Origin: Nannochloropsis salina CCMP1776
Taxonomy: Eukaryota > Sar > Eustigmatophyceae > Eustigmatales > Monodopsidaceae
Direction of reading: 5' to 3'
NCBI GenBank assembly: GCA_004565275.1
Contig: SDOX01000005.1
Location: forward strand, 1,152,765 to 1,216,764
DNA length: 64,000 bases
In this document: piece after piece, positions 28,785 to 39,700 of the stretch
Numbering within the stretch: position 1 is the first letter of the stretch
Layout of the letters: each line of letters starts with the position of its first letter
Notes under the pieces: model-generated
Seen by the model: the letters and a program-made list of their open reading frames with translations, nothing else
What the model was told of the DNA's origin: nothing
The model's database searches: none
Translations under genes and position numbers: made by a program

Positions 28785-31700
28785 TCATCCAAAATTGAAG
28801 GCCGCTAGCTGAAGCTCATTTTTCTTCTTCGCCTGCTGTTTCTTCTTCTTCTTTCCCACGGTCGTGTTGCCGCCGTTCGCGTACGGGGTCTCCTCCTCCT
28901 CGGCGTCCCGAGCCACTTTGCCAATCCAGCCCCCACGGGCTCCGCGCGATCCCCCGCTAGCGCTCTCACTAGCGCCCGACAAGGCGGGGAAATTATCGTC
29001 TGTCCGCGTCGCAACAACAGGGAGGCCCAGGCCGGGCGGCGCTCCTCGCGGCAAGGCAGCATGCGTTGATGGCGGTGAAGGAAGGCCGCCTCTGTCCACT
29101 CCGTCACCCCGAGGGCCAGGGCCTGAACCCGCGTCTATTCCCGCCGTCCGGGGGGCCGTCGAGGCCTCAGGCTGTCCCGACGGAGCGAAAGCAGCGGCCC
29201 CACGCGCCTGCCTTCCATGTTCCCCCTCTGTCGACTTGAAACGCACCAGCGTGATGCCCCCAGGCCTCCGACCCTGCACCACCCTGCCCCCGCTTGAACC
29301 CCCTCCGGCGGCCGCCAGGGCCTTGGCCCACCCGCTCGGCCCCGTCGCTCTCGGCTGCGCGCTCTTTTTTTTGAGCCTCGCCACAGCGCCTGTCCCGTTC
29401 TTCTCGCCGCTTCGGTCGCCTCTGGAGAGGCCAGACCCGGGGGCCTCCCCTAGCCCAGGGAGCGTGGACCGGGGCCTCGCCTTCCCCCCTTCCTCCCCCC
29501 CTTCCTCCTTCCCTTCCTCCTTCCCTTCCTCCCTTTCCCCTCCCTCGTCCCCCGTCTCCCCGCCCCCCCTCTCCCTCCCTCTTCCCCCCCCCCTTCCCTC
29601 TCCTCCATCATCGCGCTTATCTCCTCCCTCACTGACCCCGCCTCCTGGGAGAGCAAGCCCAACAGACCCGACATCACCCGCCGCCGCACCACCCGCAGCG
29701 GCATCAGCGCCGTCACCTGTGCCGACAGAGGAAGGAGCGGGGAATACTTCAGGCACAGGCCTTCTTCCGGAGGGTCCTCCCTCCCTCGGTCCCCCGCCCC
29801 CCCGCCTTCCCCTGGCTTACCCGGTCGTAGTACTCCGCGCAGGTCATTTCCCGGGACCGAACTTGCCGCGATATGTCCCGAAGCTCCGAGAATGTGGCCT
29901 CCCCAACCATGGCCCGAATGTCCTCCGTCAGTGCGGCCCGGTCCACGGACAGGGGCGGGGCAGTCGAGGTCGAGGTGGAGGGAGGGGCAGAGGAGGAGGA
30001 GGCAGGGCCCTTCTTTTTCTTCGCCCCTTTCCCTTTCTTGCCCCCGCTCGTGATGTCCACCTCCGGGTAGCTCCACCGGTCCCTGTCCGCCTGCACCCGG
30101 ATCCCCCGAGGCAGCAAGGCGCTCACGAAGGCCTGCCCCCCCCCTCCTTCGCCCCTTCCTCCCCCGTTCCCCAGGGCCGGGAAGTCTTGTGCCGTCAAAC
30201 TCGAATTTCGGACCATTGGCAAACGGAGCCCTCCTCCTCCCCCTCCCCCTCCCCCTCCCCCTCCCCCTCCCCCTCCTCCGGCCACCCACCGCCCCCGGGC
30301 CCGCGCCGTTTGCTGCGACAGATCGGGAAACTGCTCGCGCGTCATCTCAAACACTGCCGGGTTGCCTGCCTCCCCGCTTTCCTTTTCCTCCTCCTCCCCA
30401 CCCCTCTTCACCTTGAAAGCCAGGGCCAGCCGGCGCCCGCCTGCCCCTGCCTGTTCGGGGTGGGCCGTGAGCACGTGCCCGCGAAAGTCGATCTCCGTGA
30501 AAAAGGCCACGAAGCGCTGGGCGAGACACCGGGGGTCCTCGCACAGAAAGTGGGTGTCTCGGAAGTGTCGCTCCAGGTCGGGGTAGTCCCTGAAGGAAGG
30601 GAGGGAGGAAGGGAGGGAGGGAGGGAGGGAGGGAGTGGGAAAAGGGCGAAAGGCGATACCATGAGCTGGGAAGCCACCAGGCGGGAGAGTATGGCCAAAG
30701 TGATGAAACAGGGATAGGGAGGGAAGGAAGGAAGGAGGGAGGGAGGGAGGGAAGAGGCGCGCACCGGTAGTATCGATGCTGAATGCCGGCGTGGCGCTCG
30801 CACAGATCGCAGCTGTAGTGATCCTTGTGCAGGTGCTCGTAGAGGGCTCCCGTGTCATAGAAGCGTCGTTTCTTGCAAAAATTACAGGCCGGGTGCCCGT
30901 AGAAGCCGCGCGCGGGGTTACCCTGATCCCGGTGGCGGGCAAGAGAAGCCTTCCCATAGAGGGTCTGCTCCCCCAGAAAAGCCTTCTTGTCGGCCACGCA
31001 CACGTCGCACAGGTACCGGTCGTGCGCCTGCTGAAGATGGTCGCGCAGTGCGGGCAGGGACCGGCAGAGGAGGCCGCAGGCGTCGACGCGGCAGACGGGG
31101 AGGTGGAGGGGTTGGAAGACGGCGTTGAAAAAGGCGCGGGGCATGATGATGCGGCTGGTGTCGTCCGTGACAGTGCCTGGGCCGCCGTCCATGCCCCAGA
31201 TTGGGAGAGCCATGAAGGGCTTGAGGTCGCGGGGGCTCTCGAAGATGAAGACCAGGTCCTGGTTCGTCTTGCACATGGGGCATTTCTGGAGGGACGGGGG
31301 GGGGAGTGGGGGAGGAGGGAGGGAGGATGGGAAAGGAGCGTGAGATGGATCGCACCAGACTCTTGTCTTCCTTGGACTTGAGCAGAAGCATGCAAGAAGG
31401 CGCCGGTGGCTGACGCTTTCCCTCCCTTCCTCCCTCTCTCCCTCCCTCCCTCCCTTCCTCCCTCCCTCCCTCCCTCCCTCCATCCGTCCCTCCCTCCTCT
31501 CACTTGATCGCCCAGCAGACGTCGCAACCTCAAATAGCACAGAGCACAGGTATCGACGTGCTCGCATGCCCCCATAGCCGGTCGATGTATCCTGTCGTCG
31601 AGTTGCTCCGTGCATACTGCACACACCAACCCCTCGCTCGACTCCCGCCGGGCGGGGACCGCCTCCACGGGACGGGCGACATGCCCCAGCTCCTCGTGTG

Positions 31701-32082
31701 CCTCGGCTTCCCCGTTGATCTGCGCCAATAAAGCCAATGCCTCTGGTCCCACATTGTTCTGGAAGCTTCCGTCTTCCTTTAAAGCCATGCCCGTGGCGAA
31801 TGATTCGGCCAGACCGGGTGTCGGGGGCAGGCGGCTCTCTCTCCGATCCGCTTGACTCTGATTGCCATCCATACTAAATCTGCCAGCCCCATTCCCACGC
31901 CCGACACCTCCACCTCTCCTGTAGCTACGACCCTGTCCACGGGGGCCACCGCCTCTACGGCTCTCCGGTTGCTCCACCTTTTCGTGTCTCTCGTTGTCTC
32001 TCCTCCCTGAATTACTGTGATACCCACCACGGGGCCCACCGCCTCCTTCGGTACCACCGACGCGGTCGCTTTCTTTCGGCAT
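28785..32082 (-). CDS. ZNF598/Hel2-type RING E3 ubiquitin ligase
   Basis: This E3 ubiquitinates small-subunit proteins on collided ribosomes. The ATG is at 32082; exons 31504..32082, 30765..31285 and 29821..30589 are well supported and give ~623 residues. The RING domain is CAVC, then CEHVDTCALCYLRL, completed by KCPMC at the start of exon 2, so an intron splits it. C2H2-type fingers follow (CRVDACGLLCRSLPALRDHL, YLCDVCVADKK, CNFCKKRRFYDTGALYEHL, CDLCERHAGIQHRYYR, HFLCEDPRCLAQRFVAFF). The C-terminal exons are uncertain: after exon 3 (YYDR) an acceptor before VTALMPLRVVRRRVMSG is likely. The 28785-29700 frame supplies the end (TDDNFPALSGA, then a Lys-rich KKKKKQQAKKKNELQ tail as in Hel2), so at least one more intron is needed. 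A run of 17 Gly lies in exon 3. The supported introns are C/T-rich on the sense strand. Confidence 0.9.
30229..30285. repeat. CCCCCT-type microsatellite coding for poly-Gly
   Basis: A CTCCTCCCCC/CCCCCT tandem tract lies inside exon 3 of the Hel2 gene. On the sense strand it reads GGA/GGG codons and encodes about 17 consecutive Gly residues. It stays in frame. Confidence 0.8.
30590..30764. repeat. GGGA microsatellite within Hel2 intron
   Basis: Two blocks of GGGA/GGAA repeats (about 30593-30635 and 30718-30752 on the + strand) make up much of this intron. The sense strand of the gene is therefore almost pure pyrimidine there. Confidence 0.75.
31425..31500. repeat. CCCT microsatellite within Hel2 intron
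   Basis: A long CCCT/TCCC tract on the + strand lies in the intron that splits the RING domain. Its strand polarity is opposite to the tract in the neighbouring intron. Confidence 0.75.
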
Positions 32083-32428
32083 GATGAATCAGAACGCGAA
32101 CCTACTATCCTGCATTTTCGATCGACATAGAAATGAAGGAAATGAGTTTTGGGAGATAAAATATATATTACATTTGCGCCCGATGACCTGTGCAATGGAC
32201 GTCACTCGCCGCAGTATCGCGCAAAACTGTGACTCTACCCGGGGCTGCCTGAGGTCGCATTCTTCAACGCCCTCGCAAGCAATGACACCACTTTCATCTT
32301 ATCTTTCCGGGAAAATGTAGGCTGTCTTCGGCGGGGCACTGCTGCCTTTACAGCTAGATCAACTCTGACAGAGGGACGTCTGGCATTACTCTGACCGTTC
32401 TAACCTCCCCACCAGCCCCTACTTGACA
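32083..32428. promoter_or_regulatory. Bidirectional promoter region, Hel2 / choline kinase
   Basis: Only 346 bp separate the two ATGs in head-to-head orientation, so the core promoters must lie here. An AT-rich stretch is seen at about 32155-32175. No known box is clear. Confidence 0.5.
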
Positions 32429-33556
32429 ATGACAGATCAGCCTACACCTGCGATGGTAGCCGCCATTTTACGAAATGTGGGGCTTTTGAATGTGGAAAGT
32501 GAGGAAGATATAAGCGTGTCTGCCATTTCTGGAGGCAACACAAATCGTGTCTATCGCGTGAGCCACACGGAAGCCACGGCGAGGGGGGGAACGCGGGACT
32601 TCCTCTTACGCCTTTTCGGTTATGGAACTGAGGTCTTTATCGATCGACAACAAGAGGCACTGATCTATCGTGCTGTCTCGTCACAGGGACTATGTCCAAA
32701 ACTTCTTGCGACATTTTCCGAGGGTCGCATCGAAGAATTCGTACCTGGTCAACCGCTGAGTGCCAAACAGTTCCGGTCCTGCGCCTTCTCGGCCCAGATA
32801 GCCAGACAGCTTCGTGCATTTCATAGTATTTCAGACGTCAAAGGCTTGCCAAAGCCAACCATTCCACCTTTAATCGCTCAGCTTCGCGCGTGGGCGACGA
32901 AAGCGAGATCTGTGTGTGGCAGTGCATGGGGAGGCATCGACGTTGCATCCCTGGAAGGAGAGGTCGATCGGCTCGAAGCCCGTTTGCTTGCCGTCTCAAG
33001 CCCAGTATGCCTCTGCCATAATGATGTCAACCACTTGAACATCCTCCTGCGCCCCACAAAGCTGGAGACCCCTGGACAGGGTACCTCGGAGGGGACAGAG
33101 AGAGAGATCGGTGGCTGCCATTCCAACGCTGGTTGTGCCGCGACCACGCCAGCCCTTGGCCCAGTGGCAGGCGACGATATCGTTTTCATCGATCTTGAAT
33201 ATGCTGGATGGAATTACCGTGGCTTTGACCTGGGTAATCTTCTCTGCGAGTGGGCCAGTGACTTCCAAAGCCCCCACCCCTGCGAACTTGATTTTTCTAC
33301 ACACTACCCTACGACCGAGGAGCAAAAGCATATCGCGCGCGCTTACCTGGGAAGTGGAGCACAAGAGGAGGCAATCGAAGCGCTGGTCATTGAAATGAAT
33401 GAGTTCGCTTTAGCATCACATTTGCTCTGGGGCATGTGGGGTCTGATACAATCGAAAATGTCCACCTCCGAGTTTGAGTCAGTGAGCTACGCACAGCAGC
33501 GGCTGGCGGCGTATTTTGAAGGGATGAGAAGATACCAGAGGCTACAAGGGTCTTAA
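32429..33556 (+). CDS. Choline/ethanolamine kinase
   Basis: Single exon, 375 residues from the ATG at 32429. It phosphorylates choline or ethanolamine with ATP, the first step of the CDP-choline (Kennedy) route to phosphatidylcholine or phosphatidylethanolamine. The ATP-binding part is ISGGNTNRVYRV and FLLRLFGYGTEVFIDRQQE. The Brenner phosphotransferase motif is CHNDVNHLNIL (HxDxxxxN), followed by the choline-kinase motif IDLEYAGWNYRGFDLGNLLCEW. The C-terminal part FALASHLLWGMWGLIQSKMS is also typical. A Gly/Thr-rich insertion lies between the two motifs. Ethanolamine versus choline preference is not readable. The 3' end meets UTP20 tail-to-tail at 146 bp. Confidence 0.95.
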   Translation: MTDQPTPAMVAAILRNVGLLNVESEEDISVSAISGGNTNRVYRVSHTEATARGGTRDFLLRLFGYGTEVFIDRQQEALIYRAVSSQGLCPKLLATFSEGRIEEFVPGQPLSAKQFRSCAFSAQIARQLRAFHSISDVKGLPKPTIPPLIAQLRAWATKARSVCGSAWGGIDVASLEGEVDRLEARLLAVSSPVCLCHNDVNHLNILLRPTKLETPGQGTSEGTEREIGGCHSNAGCAATTPALGPVAGDDIVFIDLEYAGWNYRGFDLGNLLCEWASDFQSPHPCELDFSTHYPTTEEQKHIARAYLGSGAQEEAIEALVIEMNEFALASHLLWGMWGLIQSKMSTSEFESVSYAQQRLAAYFEGMRRYQRLQGS

Positions 33557-33702
33557 AAGCTGTTTGTAAAAAGAATGGGAGAAGTGATGGAAGAATCCCA
33601 AGGAAACGAGAGGCCCAACGCCGGTATGGGGGAGACCCCCGCATGTGTACTGCCATTTCGTTTCCTATTTTCTGCTACTTTACGCTATTTGCTTTTTTGT
33701 AA

Positions 33703-36700
33703 TTACATGCCCTCATCCTTGTTTCCCTCTCCCACCGAGCGCTGTCTCTTCGAGGCCCTTTCTCCGGGCGGCGCTCCCCCCCGAATTTCTCGGTACTTCC
33801 CTTTCTTCCTCTTGATTGTTTCCCGTTTCATGACGTTCTTTGCCAGTTTTCGTTGGGCCGCCGCCCCAGGGTCTGTGATTGCCTCCACCGCCCGCGCTTG
33901 TTTCCGGCTCGCCCGTTTCTGTGTCGCCTGTTTCTGTACATCAGAGAACGCCTTCAGGAACGCCGTGGCTCCCGCTTTCTCTTCGATCAACGCGGTCACC
34001 TCTTTCGCCAACTCCACTGCGTCGTTCCCGTGGGCGCTCGCTTCCGCTTGTCCGTCACTGGTCGCCCTGTACAATGGAGACAGCATGTGCGGAAGGAACC
34101 TTTCGACAACGGCCTGGCTCTCCAAAGTGGTCACGGCGGCAAAGAACTGGAAAACCGCGCAACGCCGATCCTCTCCCCTGCGTCGAGCCATGTACGAAAG
34201 CCGATGAAAGATCCACGAGAGTAAATCTTTGGGTGCGTCCACTTTTTCCTGGACGCCGACCTCAGACTCCCCGCCACCCACGTCTTCCTCTTCTCCCTCC
34301 AGGGCTGCGTCCGCCCGCACGGGGCTCCCTCCTCCACGTTCAAGCTCCAGCTCTATATGCACCATGGCTGAGGTGAGGAATACCAAGCTCTTGACTGCAC
34401 GCAGGCTCAATTCTGGAGCTACAGAAGGACGGTCGATCTGCACGCATAAACGCCTAGCCAAGGCTGCACAATGGGCGGGATCGGACAGAAAGGGTGAGGA
34501 CCTTAGCTGAGTCCCAGTAATCAGCGTCCTCGTCTTTCCTCCCGTCGCGCGTCGATCCAAATATTGACCGATTACACGCGAGGCAGCCAGGCGCACCCAG
34601 GCATGACGGTAGCACAAAATCTCTGACGTGGCGGACAAGATCGTCATTCCCTCAGGAAAGCCGTGCAAAAAGCTCTCCACCATGCCAGGGAGCCTGGCAT
34701 AAATCCTGTTTATCGTCCCGAGGCAGTGGTACGCCATCTCCCACCCCAAGGCTGCCTCCCCCTCTCGCTCATGAGGGCTCTCCAAGCCATCCGCCTGCAC
34801 GTCTGGTACGGGCCCTCGCTTTTCCACCGAGGCCAAAGTGTCAGAAAAAAGGACCAAGAGCTCCATGCCTAGACCGTCCTCCCCTCCCCGCTTGAACAAA
34901 TCGGGTCGGCTGTCCACGAACAGCCCCACTGCCTGCGCTGCCGCACGTGCGAGCCCTTCATTCTCCACGCGCATTTGCATCCACCGACATTGGTAATCAA
35001 GCAAGGTGTTGAACACGTCTCCTGAGACCCGGCGCAGCAGCGCACTTATGGCCTCTGCCGCGGCTGCCCTCGTCTTGGGACAAGGGTCATTCACCAAACG
35101 CAGGACCATGGGGAAAAACACCACCTGAGCGTGCTCGTTCACCATGGATACTTGTAGTTTCATGATTAAAGTTTGCAAAAGACCCAACGCGGCCATTCGA
35201 CCTTCCGCATATTCATAGTCCAGGTTCCGCACTGCCTGTTGCAGAAACCCCGCGACCTTGACTGAGCTGAGGGGGTAGTGCAAGAGGAAGGAGACAATGA
35301 TTTGACCGCCCATTTGCCGGACTGTGGGCCGACGGGAAGTCACCGCGATTCCCAGCATTTGCTCCATGAGGTCGTACATCTCAGGGACCATGGCCCGACG
35401 AGCGACTAAAGCCCGAACGAGCGCGAAAGGTGCGTTGACATGGTCGTAGTCCAAAGCGGCAGCACGGAGCAAACAGACGAGGGCGCCGAGGCTCTTGGCG
35501 GGGATCGGGAGCGACGGCTGTTTTTCCGGCTGAGGGAGGCCCAGTGGTCCCAGCGGCTCGTCGTCTTCAATGCTCTTTCCCGAGGCCGCAATCAGGATGG
35601 TGAGGATTCTCAAGCAAGACTGGACAATCTCGTCCCGGGAGTTTGCAGGCCCTCCGGCCATGCTGAGAAGACTGAGCGAAGAGCGAACAAGACGTGGCGT
35701 CAAGTATGTCAAGGACGGTAGCGAGGATAGGTGTCGGAGCATAAGAGCGAGGCATTTGAGCGAGAGAAGAACGATGCTATCGTTCACTCTTCGGCGGACA
35801 CAGCGGGCAAGAAGACCTACGTACGGGTCTAAAACGGGAATGAGCTCCTCAGAGGGCTGTCCCAGTCGTTTCAGATACGAATGCAACAAGCGCAAGCCCA
35901 AGACTCCCGCCGCCAAGGCTGCCGGAGAACCGAACATGCCGCCCTCGGCACGCCGTGCTTTGGCACCGTGTCGGCCCCAGCCTGTGAGCTTCGGGGCATT
36001 CTTCCCATCTAAAACGCGGATCTCCTCCCTTGCAGCCATCCGCTGGACTTGCTTGGCTTCCACTGCTAGCTTAAGCGTCCCGTCCACGGGCAGCCAGCTT
36101 GACACCTCCTTCTTGGGCCGATGCAGGTCTGGCTTCGGAGCTTCCGTCGCCTTCACTGCTGCTTTCCCAATCACCTGCAGATCATCTTCCTCATCAACGT
36201 CGCTCTCACTGCCCTCCGCCTCCGGCTCTTGCCCGTCCAGCCCGCCACTCTCATCCTCGTCCTCGTCCTCGCTCAGGACGAAGGGAGAAATCAAGCCGTA
36301 CACGTACAATAAGACCTCTTCTGCCTTCAGGCTGGGATTCACGGACAGCCCAGCCACCACCCGTTGAAGGGCTTCGTTGACGCGTCCATGCATACGGGGG
36401 GATTCCGAGTCGTGCAGCTGCAGTAGGAATGGCTTGACCAGGGCATGGACGGACGAAAGAGCCCCCGGGTCCTCAGGACAAGCCACGGCATAGGTGGGCC
36501 GGAAAAGCAAGAGGCGCGAGAGGATTTCTAGCCCGTCCAGTGCCTTCTGCCCCTTGGCCTCTTTGATGGTTGCGCTTTTCACCTCCGCCTCCGCCTCCTT
36601 TGCCCCCGCTGCCTCCCCGAACAAGTCTTCCGTCAAGAGCGCCACAATTTCGGTCAAGCAGGCATCCAAGGGAGGCCGCAGGGCGTGGGCATTGCTGTCG

Positions 36701-39700
36701 CTCCCATTGCCGCAAGAGCTCGTCTCAGGGGAGGGGCCTGCTGCCAAGCTGGCACGAGGTACTGGCAGGGACGGAGCATCGAATGGAGGTTTGTACACCT
36801 CCTCCAAGGAGCGTAGGACCGTGTGCAGCGTAAAGATACGAATATGCAGCATGTAGCCTTCCCGCAGCGCCCCCTTGAGCTCTTTGATGATCATGCCTAA
36901 GTACGTCGGTCCCAGGTCTTGGGCCATCTTGGCAAGGACCTCCCTGGCGGCATCGCGGACGTTCGAGTCACGACTACGGAGAGTTCCGCACACCGACATA
37001 AAGAGCCGCGTCAATTCGTGCTCGTAGCTGGTCCGGGGAAGCATCTTGATGAGTTTCAGGAGGGCGAGGGCCATGGGCGCACGCAGGACTTTCTGCTTCC
37101 CTCCCGCCTTATCCTTGCTGTCCTTGAGAAGTAGCCCGCGTAGGCTGGGAAGCAGCTGTGTTGTGACAGAGCGCCAAATCACGTCTTTTTTGAGCGCATC
37201 CGTGGGCGGATTGGAGACGGATCCCTCTCTCACACCCTCTGCCTCGTCCTCCACCTTCCCGCCTCCCTTGTCCTCCCTTCCATGCTGCATTGCCCCACCC
37301 ATCACGCCATCGGCCATCGTCGACACCGCGTCGGTGGATCCTTTCTCGTCTTCGTCCGCTGAGGAAGATGGAGGGGTCAGAGGAAAGTGGAAAACATCCA
37401 AGACATGGCACAGGCCGTTGACCAGGGCTCTCTCCCGCGACGCTGGGCTTTGGCCTACAGGAGTCAGGTCTGCCAAACTGATCTCTCGCAAAAACCGTCG
37501 AAGCAACCCGTTGTAGTGTGACCAAGACAAACGACGAGCCACAGCGGCCGTTGCCAATATGGATTCATGGAGCAGGTTGGGATCCGGCGCTTTGACTTGG
37601 ATTGTTCGGTCCACGGAAAGCACGGGTTGCGAGGCGAGGGGGAGGAGAATATGAGTCAGAGAAGAGGACGACAGAGCTGGCGTCAAGATCAGTGTATTTT
37701 CCAGCCCTGCCTCTTCCAATTTAACTGCCTCGTCGTCACTTTCCTTCAATAGTTTGGTCAGGCGTTGCAAGGCCCGTGCTCGACGGTGGACTTGGATGTG
37801 GATGATATTTTGGAAAAAGTCGGCTTCTGCGTCTGTCTCCCGTACCAAGCATGCGAGATCCCCGTGAAAGAGCAAGGCGTGCGCCGAGATCCAGGATGGG
37901 GCCTCCGTCCGTTTCTCACCCCGGGTCGGCGTCCAAGTCCTCAGCGTGCCTGCACTTCGAACCAGTGCTGCCATCACCTGCACATACCCCTGCCGTACAG
38001 TATCTTTTGCTTGGTCCATGCCAGCGCGCACCGATGGCAACAACCCCGCCTGCAGCAGCCACAGCCATTCTTTCTCTGTCCCCTGCCCCGCGGCCTCGAC
38101 CAGCGCCCGAAGGCTTGCGCCAGCCGCCACACGGACCACGACCTCTCCATCGTGCAGACACGACAACGCATGGGCTACCAAGGGGAGTAGTGCCAGGCCG
38201 GACCCCCCTGTTTCGGCCATCAGACGCGCCCACAGCTCCGGTTCTGCCAAGCGAGTCCATGCCGGCATGACCACGTCCAGGTTGCGGCCCTCCAAGCCCT
38301 CCTCGTCGGGGGCGTTCAAGAGGTGCATCATTTCCATGACCGGCCGCAAGTCTTGCATGTCTCCATGTGCGTCTGCCATCGCGGCCAAGGCGGCGACCAA
38401 GGGTTGACGCAAAGGACCCGTTGGTTCGAACCCCACTGGGCCGAGGCCGGCCGGTCCGAGCAGCTTGGAGAGCTGCACGACGTCGCGTCTCGGCGAGGCC
38501 ATGTGAGGAACAAGAGCCCCATAGGCCCCCAGGACAAGGGCTTTGGTGGGCGCACGGAGAAGACGCGGAGATTTGAGACGAGGGAGGAGGAAGCCAAAAA
38601 GGGAAGAAAGGGTGGCGTCTTCGACAGTGGCAGGGGTAGCGACCACGCCCTCCTCTCCTCCTGCGCGGGCTCGGTTTCTGGCTGCCAGCTGACTGATGTT
38701 ACAAAGAAGACCCAAAGAGCGCTCCAAGAGGGAATCGTGTTTGTTGGTGGCAGCATGCACCTTTTCGAGGCGCTCTGTGATATGTTTCACTAAAGCCGGC
38801 AAGTGCGAGAGGAGATGGGAGGCACCGTCGTGCTCGCAAAGCCGCTCCATGATGCTCAAGATGGGTCCTGCGACCGTGGCGGGGGGCGCTTGTCCTGAAG
38901 AAAGACAGGCCAAAAGAGTGGGCGTCAATGTCGCCTCATATGCGATGTATATCGGCAGAAGCGCGTCGTGCTGCGTCAAAGATAACACCAGGTCCAGCAA
39001 AGCGGGGGGTTGGCGGGCTCCTGAACACATGGCAGGCAGGCGTGAGACGCTAGGGCCTAGGACAGTCCAGAGGCGGGGGGCGACGGAGGTGAAGTCAAAC
39101 GACTCAGCGTACTGGTCGAAGAGCTCTGAAATGACACGTGTCGATAACAGGCGCAAAGAACCTTGGGTATGCCCCCGGCGCACTTGCATATCGCCGTCCT
39201 CCACCTCATTCTCCTCGTCCTCGTCCCCTCGTTCCTGCCCGCCATCCCTGCCATCCCGCGAGTCGTCGTCATCCCCTCCCACGCCGTGCCCTTCATTTTC
39301 TCCATCCTCGTCGCCCTCCCTCACATTGTGGACCGCCGACGCGTCTCGGTACCCCTCGCCCAGCAGCCGCAGCGTTACCTCCACAAACGTACCGACGAAC
39401 GGCAGGACATGGAAGCCCATCTGTCGAATGACACTGCTCAGCAGGTGCAAGAACCCCAGACGCCTTCCTGCCGAGGCAGCTATCACGTCGAGATTATTTT
39501 CAGTGTCGAAAGACGCTGTCGCATCCACCAGGAAAGGTCGCAGCATCAAGTGCACAAATTCACGGAACTCAGTCTCGCCCTGCGCACCCGCCATGAACGA
39601 CACGATCGCCGTGCGCCGAGCCGCTGGACTGTCTTTGGACGTGCGAGTGCGCGCTCGTGAGGCTTTGGCCAGGAAACGGCCAAACAGAAGACGAATCAAC

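Noticed and set aside
28864-30717. 617-codon Pro-rich frame on the + strand
   Set aside because: Antisense to the Hel2 3' exons. It looks like a cell-wall Pro-rich protein only because the Hel2 sense strand is Gly/Arg-rich.
31425-31500. Regularly spaced repeats as a possible CRISPR array
   Set aside because: It is a simple CCCT microsatellite inside a eukaryotic intron without spacers.
38390-38450. GGTTCGAACC-like sequence suggesting a tRNA T-arm
   Set aside because: It lies inside the UTP20 coding sequence and no acceptor stem or anticodon arm can be folded around it.
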